Below are positions 47,718 to 57,790 of a stretch of 64,000 nt of DNA, one piece after another. Under the pieces are notes generated by a model, which was given only the letters and a program-made list of their open reading frames with translations, searched no databases and had not been told where the DNA came from. How positions within the stretch are numbered: position 1 is the stretch's first letter; every line of letters starts with the position of its first letter. The DNA is from Micractinium sp. NFX-FRZ (Eukaryota; Chlorophyta; Trebouxiophyceae; Chlorellales; Chlorellaceae), in the NCBI GenBank assembly GCA_029339195.1, contig JAPTJF010000091.1, positions 62,001 through 126,000 of the forward strand. Reading direction: 5' to 3'. Both the position numbers and the translations under genes were made by a program.

Positions 47718-48945
47718 GCTTCAAAATGCTTGCTGGACCTTGCAGGGTCCGTGGAGACGGGGGGAGGGCCGAGGGCAACTTGCAGGTCTGGGGCCTGGTG
47801 CTAGAGGGCGCTGAGTGAGCGCTGAATGAAGTCAGCGCGCTTGGGCAGGGTTCCGCGCATAACTGAGCATGCGCAGTAGCTTTAAGTTCTTGGCCCACCT
47901 CCGCAGCGGCAAAGGTGTGGGCAGTGCGGGAGACCTTCCACCTAGCACCTCGCGCCTGGACCCCAGCTCATTCCGGCGGAGCTGCCCTCAATCACGAAGA
48001 TGTGCAACGCGGAGGCCATATCTGCTTGATCGGCAGGCGCCACCCGACTGTTGGCCGGTCCAGACCGGAGGTGCCCCTCTGCCCCGCTCTTCTCCCTTGC
48101 AGTTTGCAGGGATTTGAATCGAATTTTGAGAGCACGCCGCTATGTGTGCATATTTTGGCGCGCAAATGCTTAGGAAGAGTGTGTCCATGTGCAGCAACTG
48201 CAACGCCGCCTGGCCCACTTTGCCCCGACCAAGACAGCACTCAGTGCTGAGGAGGTGTGCAATTACATCACGGACTGTCCCATCGACGGCAGCACAACAC
48301 AAACAAGTATAATCACTGCAGGCGGGGGCGCATGTGAGCGCTGTACATTTGATGTTATGGCAGCCTGGGGGGCTGCAAACGGCACAGCTCGACGCAGCAG
48401 GCAGGGCAGGGCTGAGCGCCTTGCAGGAGATGCTCCTCAAAAAAGGGGCGAGGGCAGGCGGGTTGGAATTAAGCTTGGAGACTCGGGGCTGGGCAGTGGG
48501 GAAGAAGAGCTGACGGTGAGCGGAACCAAGCCAAAGACAGAAGCAAGCAAAAGGGCAGGCGAGGCGGTGCAAGCGAGCGAGCGGGGAGGCAAAAGAGGCG
48601 AGCAGAGAACAACAAAAGCAACAAAAGCAGCAACAACAGGAGGCACGGAAACGGGGAGGGCTCCAGGCATCTGCTCCCAGTGGGGCACAGGAAGGTATGC
48701 ACTCTCGGTGGATGGATGGAGGAGAGCGGAGCCGCGCGGTGTTCAGTACGCACGTACAACGGGGGTGCAGCTGGGGGGGATACAGGGAGGCAGCATGCAG
48801 TTCGCGGCGACAGTGTGTGTTCAGACGTGTTGGCGGGCGGGGCGGGGCGGGGCGGGGCAGGGGGCCGCTTCCGGGCGCACAGCGGTGGGTGCCGAGTGTG
48901 CCCCTGCCGTGTGCTCCCCCAGCCGCCGCCCTTTCTTCTGTTGAG
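47718..48945. other. Intergenic between kinases C and B
   Basis: Contains the upstream region of kinase B and the 3' region of kinase C, both minus. A plus-strand frame of about 250 codons from 48189 shows no recognisable domain and is not called. It includes AG-rich and (CAA/AAC)-like stretches near 48520-48640. TTACA at 48263 is TGTAA on the minus strand. Confidence 0.5.
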
Positions 48946-51900
48946 CTAGCTGGGGGTGGCCACATTGCGTGCCTGGCTCTCCAGCAGCTTCCTCAGCTCG
49001 TGGATCACCTCCTCGAAATCGGGGCGGTCGGCGGGCGCCTGCGACCAGCAGCGCTGCATGAGGGCGATGTAGCCGTCCAGCCCCGGGAAGCGGGGGGTGT
49101 CGTGGCCGGGCAGCTCGTGGCGGGGGGGGATGGGCAGGCGGTGGCCGTCCATCAACTTGCCCACCAGCTGCAGGGAGGTGAGGGAGGAGAGCAGGTGGGG
49201 TGGGGGGAACAGAAGGGGATGGGAGGGTCAGTGGGCAAGGGGTGCAGGTCTGGGTGCGCACGCAGGCACCCGGTGCGATGCGGCAAGGGCTGGTTGGGCG
49301 GGCGCTGGGCGTGGGATCTGGCAGGGCTGGGCTGGCAGGGGCGGCTGCAGGCGGCCGCACTCACCGCCCAGGGCGAGGCGTGTGGCCAGGGGCACTGGAA
49401 CTGCAGGGCAGGCGGGGGGCGGGTGATGGCAGGCAGGCTGTGATGTGCTGTGAGGCCTGGGAGGCATGCAGGCAGGCATCCAGGGCGGGCAGCTGAGCGG
49501 GTTCCGGCGGTTTGGCTGGCCTGGGTGGCAGCGCTCAGGGCGGGGCGGCTGGCCGGTGCTGGGGCAGCACAGCATGAGGCGTAGCACGAGGGGCAGCGTG
49601 AGGCACGGCATGAGGCACAGAAAGAGGGGCAGCGTGGCATGAGGCGCAGCACAGCATGAGCACAGCATGAGGCACAGCATGAACACAGCATGAGCACAGC
49701 ACAGCAGGCGCACCGTCAGCAGCTCCCACATGACCACCCCCCAGCTGAAGACGTCGCTGGCCGTGGAGGCGGGCTCTCCGTTCAGGATCTCGGGGGCCTG
49801 CTCTCGGGGGGCAGGGGAGGGTGAATGGGCAGGCGAGGGGGTCAGGGGTGGCGAGGGAGAGGGTTGGGCGGGCAGGGGGAGTCGGCGGTGACGATGGAGA
49901 GAGGGGTGGGGGGGGGGGTGGGCACACGGGGGTCTGGGGTGGCGACACAGGGGGGCGGAGCACACGCGAGGGCCAGGACAGCCGGCATGCAGCATGTGAA
50001 GAGCGGGAGCGGCGGCGACGGGACCAGAGGGCATGGCGTTGGTGCGCCCGACTGCCCCGGAACAGAGCAACCCGCCCGCCTGTGCTTTGCTGCTGGCAGC
50101 AGGCGCCCGATCCATCACTTGGGGTTGCATGGCCTGGGAACCCCAAAGCCACACCCTCGCCCCCACCCACCAGCCATCTTGGGTTCATGTTAGCGATGGT
50201 GGAACGGCCACTGCTCGTGTCCTCCACAATCTTGCTCAGGTTGAAGTCGGCCACCTACGCGCACAGTGGGGTGCAGGGTGTGAGGGCAATGTTGATGGTT
50301 GCTGAGGTGGAAGTCGGCCACCTGGCAGGTGCTGAGTAGAGGAGGGCAGGGCGCGGGTGGTGGGGGCAGTTGGAGCCTTGCTGAGGCTGGACTCGGCCAC
50401 CGGGCAGGGTGGGAAGCCAGGGAGGGGAGTGCATGAGGGGTGGGAAGCAAGGCAGGGAGGGCGCGTGAGCGGGGGGAAGGCGGGAGCCAGGAAGGGAGGA
50501 GACGGGTGCTTTGGAGGGGCATGGGGGCGGCAGCAGCAGGGGCAGGTGTGCGGGCAGGCATGGCGCGGCTGCGCGGCAGGCAGGCCTGCTGTGCCCCTCA
50601 CCTTGACCCGCCACGTGCTCTCCACCAGCAGGTTGGGCGATTTGAGGTCCCTGTGGATGATGCCCTTGCGGTGCAGGTACAGCATGCCCTTGGTCGCGTC
50701 CAGCGCCTGCAGGGGATGATGTGAAGGTGGGTGATGATGTGGGTGGGGCAGAGGTGGGAGGTGGGTGGGAGTGGGCGACAGGGCAGAACGCCTGCCAGCC
50801 TGGCAGCCACCTGAGGCCTGCCCACCTGCCCGCCCAGCCGCCAGCCAGCCGTGGCGCCCAGCCACCCCCCGCCCTCTCACAATGTTGAGCCGCCTCAGCC
50901 ACGTCATCTGGCTGGCCTTGCCCTTGGAGGTGTTGCAGGCGCGCAGCACGTCGTTGAGCGAGCCGCGCGCGCAGTACTCTGAAGCAGGCAACCGAAACAA
51001 GGGGGGAGGTGGTCGGTCGATGAGGGAGGGCTGGCAGCCACCCGGCGTGCAAGAGGGCAGGCTGAGTCAGGCTGAGAGCACCCACGCTGCCCGTGTATCA
51101 AGCACAACACGCAAGCCACGCACCTGTGATCATTGCTGGCGGCATGGCGCTGACGCCCATGAACTGGACGACGTTGGGGTGGCGCAGCCCCGCCATGAGG
51201 GCGCACTCCTGCAGGGGTGGCAACGAATGAAGGGGGAGGGGAAGGGCAGCAGAGAGGGGAGGGGTGAGGAGGGGAAGGGCGAGGGAGAGGGCGCGGGGTG
51301 AGTAGGGCCAGGGTGAGGGGGAAGAGTGAGGAGAGGGGGTTGAGCGCTGCTGTGGGCGCTGTGGTGGCCCCGCCAGCAGGCTGGCAGGAAAGCAAGGTGC
51401 AGCAGCAGCAGCAGCCACCAACAGGGAGCCCGGAGCCTAAATCGCAGGCTGCCAGCAGCGGCAAGGGAGGCGGGCACAGAGGTGGTGGTCTGGCCTGGCC
51501 TTGGCACCAGGTCGCTGTGCAACTCACACCACACCACCAGGCACAGGCAGAGCAGCAGGCGCGCCACACAACCCCTAGGCTGCGCATGCCGGATGCCTCT
51601 TCAACACTACAAGGCCAGCATCCGCAGACACCGGCCGTATAGGGTTCCGTGTCAACGCCCTGCCCCAACCCCACCTTTTGCAGGTTGTGCAGTATGGGGT
51701 TGGAGAGCGTGAGCGCCATTTCGGCGCTCTGCTGCGTCACCTCCTCCAGGTCTAGCAGAACCTGCCGGGCGGGTGCGGGGGTGGGGGCGGGGATGATGGG
51801 GCAGAAACGAGGGGTGGGAGTGATGGGGTGGGTTTGAGGTGGAGGAGGTGAGGGGCGGGGGTGAGGGGCGGGGGTGAGGTGGAGGAGGTGAGGGGCGGAG

Positions 51901-54900
51901 GTGAGGGTGACCGTCTGTCTGACAGCCAAACCGGCCTAGGTGCCTGGCCGCGCAGCTGCCCCCTCAAACAACTCACTTTGACAGCAACCAACGTCTCGTG
52001 CCACTTGGCCACATAGACCTGCGGGGGCAGGCAAAGGGGGTGTGTGGAACAGGGGGGGCAGAGGATGTGTGTAAGAGTGGAAAGTGACGGTGGCAGTAGC
52101 GTGAAGAGCAATGGGAGGGGTGCTAGCCATAGGCTGTGATAGGGGGCATTGGTGCAGCCAGCAGCCTTGCAGGACATAGGGCATAGGCATAGACATAGAC
52201 ATAGGCATAGGCATACATATCCATGGCATAGACATAGGCATAGACATAGGCATAGGCATAGACATAGGGCATGACATGCGGGCATGATGGGCATAGCATG
52301 ACAGCCCGTGCCGAAGCCAGCACATCCGGGGGTGGCCCCCTGCTGCCAGCAGTGCGACGCCCGCCCCGCTCAGCCACCTGAGTACCTCTGCCGCCCACCC
52401 ACCCACCTTGCCAAAGCTGCCCTCCCCAATCGTCTTCTTCTGCAGGTGCAGGTCCGCAAAGTCGATCTGCCACGGCCTGCAGCGTGATGGGTGGGAGGAG
52501 CAACGGAACATGAGGGGAAGGGGAGGAGCGGCAGCAGGAGGGCACCATGGTGGGTATGCGGCGGGGGCTGGGCAGCAGGGGCCTGCCCGGCTTGCACGCC
52601 TGCCCGCCAGCACCTGGCGTGCCAGCCAGCTACAGTGGCAGAGGCGGGGGGCGCCCTGCCGAGGCGGCCCAATGGGTGCGCCCCCCACGCACCCACAGGT
52701 GCGCAGCCACAGCTGCACGACGGCCCACCCGGCCGCCTCTGCCCAGCCAGGCAGCCCGGTGCGCATCCGCACCTGATGTCCACCACAATGCTGCCCATGG
52801 AGCTCAGCATGCCCGACCCCGAGCTGTACAGCCGCCCGCTGCCGCTGCCGGGCTTGGGCAGCTGCAGCTCTTCCGAGGCTTTGGAGCTGGGGGCGGGGGA
52901 GAGCTGCTGGGAGGCGCCGGAGGCGGCGCCGCCGTTGCCGTGCACCGCGCCCAGCCCGACGTGCCCGTTGAGCTGGCTGGCAAGGGAGAAGGGCGAGGCG
53001 CGGGACAGCAGGCTGGGCTGCCGCGTCATGGCCTGCTTCAGGAACTTGAGCAGGGGGTCATCGAGGAGGGAGTTGTCGGCGCTGCAAGGGGGGTGAAGGG
53101 TCGGGAGGGGAGGGGGGAAGTTGTCAGGCGGAGGGGATGGAAGGAGGGAGTTGTCCGCGCTGCAACGGGGGGAGTGAGCATGGGCAGGCGGGGAGGGTGA
53201 GGGCAAGGGGATGGGAAGGGGAATGGGAGGGCGAGGGGTTTGGGAAGGGGGTGAAGCAGGGGCAGGGCAGGGCAGCAGGGTGGGGGGGCCCAGGCGCGCT
53301 GCTTGCGGGCGGCGCCAGGCACGTGTTGCGCACACAGGGGTGGCGGTCGGGGCCAGCTGGCGGGCGATGGCTGCCCGGCGCACCTGCCCTCGCGGCTGTT
53401 CTCCTCGCTGGTGGAGGGCGCCCCGTCGGCCATGTCAGCTCCGCCCAGCGCGTGGTCGGATGGCACGCGCGCCAGGGAGGGCCTGCCGGCGAGCATTGCG
53501 GGGGAGGCGCCCGTGCCGGGCGCCAGCAGGGGGGAAGCGTGCGCCTCGCCCGCCCCCCGCGCCCCTGCCGCCGCCTCGGCACGCCCGTTCCTTCCGCCGC
53601 CGCGCACGCTGCCCTCCCTGCTGCCGCCGCAGTCCTCCCGCCCGTTGCCCTGCTCGGGGGCCCCATCCAGGAAAGTTGGGTTTGCTGCATATGGCTGGCT
53701 CCCTGCCGCTGGCGTGCTGGGGTCGCTGTGGTCGTCAGCCTGCTGCGCCTGCTGTGCCCGCGCCGGCGACTGCCCCGGCTCGCAGCTGAGCCCGCCGCGT
53801 GGCAGCTGCGGGCTCAGCCGCCCGCTGCCCGAGCGGCTCGCCGGCGGCGCCTGCGCGGCGCCAGCAGCAGCCGGGGACGGCTGCAGGAGGGCACACAGCG
53901 CCGCTGCGTCAGCAGCTGCCAAGGCATCGCCTTCCGCGTGCGCCGAGCCGCCGCTGCTGCTGGCGGCAGCCGGCGGCTGCGCCGCTGCCCATGCAATCAG
54001 CTCCTGCTTCAACCGCTCCCTCTCCAGGCTGTCCGACTGCCGCTGCAGCACAGCCCGGCCCCCCGCGGGCCGCGACGCCCGCACCTGCTCGGGCATGCTG
54101 CGTGGCGCGGCCCTCCCGCCGACCAGCAGGCCGGGACGCGGGTACTGCGCCGCCGCCGCCGCCGCCGCCGGCCCCACCGCCTGCGCCTGCTGCCGATGCG
54201 CAGGCAGGGACGGCGACTGGGGCGGCGCCCCACCACGCTGCCTCTGCACCAGCTCTGCAGCGTCGCTTGTGCCTGCACGCTGCACCAGCTCTGCAGATGG
54301 CGTGGGCGTCAGCGAGGGTGCCGGCGAGGGCGTGAGCACCGGCGGGTGCGCCGCCTCCGCCTTGCGCATCTGTTGCTTGGCCAAGGCGAGAGCACTGCGG
54401 TCACGCTCCCGCTGCTGCTGCACCTGCTGCTGCGCCTGCAGCTTCTCCATCTGCCGCTGGGCGGGGGACAGGGGCGTGCCGCTGCGGGAGGTGTACCCCA
54501 CCAGCCCATGCTGCGGCTGCGGCTGCTGCTGCGGCTGCTGCTGGGTTGCTGCTGCCGGGCCACTGCTGGTGCTGGGTTCGTTCAAGCGGCTGTCGTGTCC
54601 GGCGTCTGCCGCAGGGGTGCCGTGGTTCATCTGGATGTAGCGTGCAATGGCGGGGTAGCCCTTCTGCTGCGCCATCTCTGCCGCTGTCTTCCCATCAAAC
54701 CGCGCCGTGGTGCAGGCACGACTGCAGACACCCCAGGGGCGGCGGCGGGACACGCAGCAGTCAACAACGGCTGAGGCAGGCAGTGTGAGTAGGGCTTCAA
54801 AGCAATCGGGCAGGGCATTCCGTCAGGCAAAGGCGCACGCAGCACAACAAGATGTCGGCAAAGGGAGTGCAAGATACAGTCGGTGGCACGGCAGGCAAGC

Positions 54901-55653
54901 GTGCGGCCCCTCACTTGGCCAACAGCTGCGTGACGGCGTTGCTGGCGCCACTGGCGGCCGCTGCGTGCAGCGGGGTGCCGTGCTCTGGCGTTTTGATGTC
55001 AACATTGGCCCCATTCTTCAGGAGCAGCTGCACGCAGAAAGGTGCAAGGGCCGGCCAGGTGGGTGCTGGGTGGGGTTCGAGGGCGGTGCTGGGCGCCGCA
55101 AGGCGCACGCAGATGCGCCTAGAAAGGAAGAGCCCTCAACAAGTGGGCCTGTTCCCCTGCGACTGAGCTGACCAGTCAGCAGCACCCAGCATCTTGAACA
55201 GAACAGAGAGGGGAGACGCAGCAAGACACGCCGGCCCCGCCCGACCGCCGGCGCCACAGGGCAGCACCCACCTTGACGCAGTCGACGTGGTCAGCAGCTG
55301 CGGCAGCATGCAGCAGCGACCCCCTCCCCTTGAGCTTGTCCACTGCGTTCGCATTGCCGCTGTTGATCAGCCACTGGCTCAGCTGCACTGTGTTGCCTGC
55401 AGGCAGGGGCGAGCAGCAGCGTCGGCGGCAGCGGTCAGCCCACCGCACCAGCTACCGTGCAAGGGGGAGGAGGGCTCCAAGTGCTGCCTTCCTCCCTCGC
55501 CCCGCACCACAGCGCTGCAATAATCCGATGAACCTTCAGGCGAGCAACCCTGCAGCCGGGAGAGGGCTGTGCGCTGGGGCGCCATGGCCAGGCCACCGCA
55601 CCTTGCGAGGCCAGGCTCCAGGGGTCGCCCTCCCTGCTCGATGCGCACCCCAT
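48946..55653 (-). CDS. Ankyrin-repeat TKL (Raf-like) protein kinase C
   Basis: Exon 1 (55602-55653) encodes MGCASSREGDPWSLASQ, again a Gly2/Cys3 dual-acylation candidate, with a phase-1 donor as in A and B. Ankyrin exons: GNTVQLSQWLINSGNANAV...GRGSLLHAAAAADHVDCV; LLLKNGANVDIKTPEHGTPL; FDGKTAAEMAQQKGYPAIA. A long Ala/Gln/Pro-rich linker follows, then SADNSLLDDPLLKFLKQAM and GSIVVDIR before the kinase. Kinase motifs: GEGSFGK, VAVKVLLDL, LRHPNVVQFMGV, IIHRDLKSPNLL, ADFNLSK (DFN), NPRWL-APEIL and CWSQAPADRPDFEEVI, ending RKLLESQARNVATPS. Two splice junctions show echoes. Role inferred as for A and B. Confidence 0.87.
49620..49705. repeat. CAGCATGA-type short repeat in kinase C intron
   Basis: CACAGCATGAGCACAGCATG-like units repeat irregularly next to the donor of the MWELLT exon. 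Confidence 0.7.
50232..50401 (-). repeat. Triplicated start of the ADFN exon (kinase C)
   Basis: The acceptor plus VADFNLSK codons (25 bases, 50232-50256) has two degenerate upstream copies at 50299-50323 (reads VADFHLSN) and 50378-50401 (reads VAESSLSK), offsets 67 and 79 bp. Neither offset is a multiple of three. Confidence 0.85.
52175..52275. repeat. GGCATA/GACATA hexamer microsatellite in kinase C intron
   Basis: About 15 units of GGCATA or GACATA in mixed order, AT-richer than its surroundings. Confidence 0.9.
53063..53165 (-). repeat. Duplicated 3' splice site and exon start (kinase C)
   Basis: TTGCAGCG plus codons for SADNSLL occur twice, with CTGCAA ending at 53087 and 53165 on the plus strand, 78 bp (26 codons) apart. 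The frame between is open, so the outer acceptor would add 26 residues. Confidence 0.88.
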
Positions 55654-56522
55654 CCTGGTGCTGGGCCTGCCCCGGCAGTGGGGCGGCCCTTTACAGAGCT
55701 CGCAGTGCGGGTGTGTGCCGGTGAGGTTGCGCTGTTAGCGCGGCTGCTGCTGGCTGCTGCAGGTTCGCTCGAAGACTGAAATTGTGCGTGTGAGGAGGCG
55801 CCCAGCCAGGGTGCAAGGCGCTGCAGGGCGTCCGCTCGTGGGCCAATGGAAGTCCAGTTCCCTGTTGGCCGCGCGAGATGCAGGCCCACCGATGAAGAAG
55901 GAGGTAATGACAGCGCGATGAATGGCGGGAAGGTCGGCCGGGCTGTACCTCCCTCTTACAGAGCGCAGCGACAGGCGGGCGGAGGGAACCCTCGCTGCCA
56001 GAGGTACCATCAAACAGGGCCCCTCAGCACCACCACCACCCCTGCATACACCTCAGTGCCACTGGCCAGTGCAACAGCCACACAGGGCCCCAGGCATCAA
56101 ACCATGGCCCACCTCACGCAGCGTTCCATGCGGCGCTCGGCCGCATGGCGCGGCACCGCCCCCACGAGGCGCTCACGCTGCGTGCCACCCTGTACCGAAT
56201 TCAATGAATTTGGCGGAGCGTGTGCAAGGATTTGGATGGCAGCCTTACTTGGCGGCCACCTGCGCTGGCTAGAGTGTCTAGTGCAGCCCTGACATGCCCA
56301 GCGCTTGAAGCTGCTGATGCAAGTGCCTGCCACAGTGTGGGGAATATCACCGGGCCGGCTGGCGCGGAGGCTGGGTTGCATTATTCGGGTTTCCTGGCAT
56401 CGTGATTCAAACAGGGCGGCAAGGAGGGAGAGGGAGGAGCAAGGCAGAGTAGGCGGAGAGTGGAGCAGGAGAGGCAGCGAGTAGATCAAAGAAGTGCTGG
56501 CAGCTGGGGCCGCAGCAGCGGC
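55654..56522. other. Intergenic between bL36m and kinase C
   Basis: Both neighbours are on the minus strand. It should hold the kinase C promoter and the 3' region of bL36m. No coding feature supported. Confidence 0.5.
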
Positions 56523-57012
56523 TCACAACAGCTGCTGCCACAGCCGTGCGCCGACGGAGGCGCCGCTGTCGAGCCAGGCGCGGGAGCCTGCCGCCACCTC
56601 TGCCGCTGCTCCGGGCACCTGCTGCTCTGCCGCAGCCGCCGCATCGGTGTGGATGCCCTGCCGCTGCTTGTGCTGCAGGGCGGGGCATAGGCGAGGCAAG
56701 GAGCTTCCTGTCAGCCACAGAAGTGCCTTGGGCCTCACGCCACCCCACAAGATGCAGATGCAGATGATGAGGATGATGCGGGTGCATGGACGGGAGGGTG
56801 TGCCCTTGCAGGAGGCGTTCAGCAGCAGGGTGCCGCTGCAGGTAATAAGGTACAGCCTATCCCTGCCCCAGCAGCACGGAGACCCCGTGATGGCTCCCAA
56901 GCCGGTGGCCCGTCACCTTTGGGTTCTCTTTGCAAATCACATAGAGCCGCCCTCGCCGCTTGACGATTCGGCACGCCTCACACAGCTTCTTGATGCTGGC
57001 CCGGACCTTCAT
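56523..57012 (-). CDS. Ribosomal protein bL36, mitochondrial type
   Basis: Small zinc-binding protein of the large ribosomal subunit. Two exons: 56917-57012 ([20 protein letters not shown], then [12 protein letters not shown]) and 56523-56672 ([10 protein letters not shown] onward), joined in phase 0. The zinc ligands are visible as C-x2-C, C, and the His of HKQRQ. After the family end (HKQRQG) there is a 43-residue Ala-rich extension ending LWQQLL, which bacterial bL36 lacks. The reading frame stays open upstream of the internal ATG at 57012, to 57222, with Arg-rich sequence that could be an organelle-targeting peptide; a further 5' exon is possible. Mitochondrial rather than plastid location is inferred from nuclear coding and this N-terminal extension. 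Confidence 0.85.
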
Positions 57013-57790
57013 GCTGCGCTGCTGGCTGGCACACTGTTCCCTGGGGCGGTGCCGAGGGGCTGCAGAGAAGAGGGAGGGGCAGCGGCAGGCGGGGCGGCGG
57101 CGGCGGCGGTGAGGCTGAGGGCATGCACCCTGGCAGGTAATGGGCGATTGGGCAGGCACTCCATGGCTACCAAGCATGCAGCCTTGCAATCCTGCCGTGC
57201 AAAGACTGCCTGGCGCTCCCATTTATGCTTTTGGCAGCCTGCCCTGGCGGGCAGCAAGGCGTCGCTGGTTGTCCACGAGCTGCCACACATCCTGTTCGCT
57301 CACTCTGCTGTGCGCGGAAGCGGTTCGGGTTGGCTGCAAGCGGCAAAGGCAAGCTTGGAGGCGTGCGTTCAGAGCGCCAGCCGAACTCTAATACGTGCTA
57401 TATACAGAAGATGCGCCTTCTGCAGCCGTTCAAGCCCTGCCTTGGCGCTGCCAGCCGGCTCCAGCAGGGCTGGGTGCGCCCATCAGCGTGCGCCCACACC
57501 GGCAGCCAATGTATGCATATATGAAGTAGCCGGAGTCTCGGAAGGCGCTCCTGATTGAACGATCGCCGCCCTTGCGCTGCGCAGTGCGCACCCTCTCCGC
57601 GTGCAATAGTCGCCTGCTACTCGTGAGTGCATTGGATGGTAAATGCATGTGCCTGCATGTACCGATGACGCTGCCACTGCCGATGCCGCTGCCGCTGCCG
57701 CTGCCGCTGCCGCTGTCGCCAGCCTTTTTGTTGTTGCTTCTGCCGCTGCTGCTGCTGCCTTGGCTTCTGTAGATTGAGCTGCTGCTGCCG
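57013..57790. promoter_or_regulatory. Divergent region: bL36m 5' end and PYROXD1 promoter
   Basis: Includes the probable presequence of bL36m (57013-57222, minus) and upstream DNA shared with PYROXD1. A (CCGCTG)n-like stretch lies at 57670-57715. A possible acceptor at 57838 leaves open an additional upstream PYROXD1 exon. Confidence 0.4.

Noticed and set aside
48189..48944. Plus-strand open frame (about 251 codons) between kinases B and C
   Set aside because: No domain or signal peptide, low-complexity second half, overlaps the expected 3' end of kinase C.
53137..54774. 545-codon plus-strand frame antisense to kinase C
   Set aside because: It mirrors the Ala/Gln-rich linker of kinase C on the other strand; a shadow of GC-rich coding sequence.
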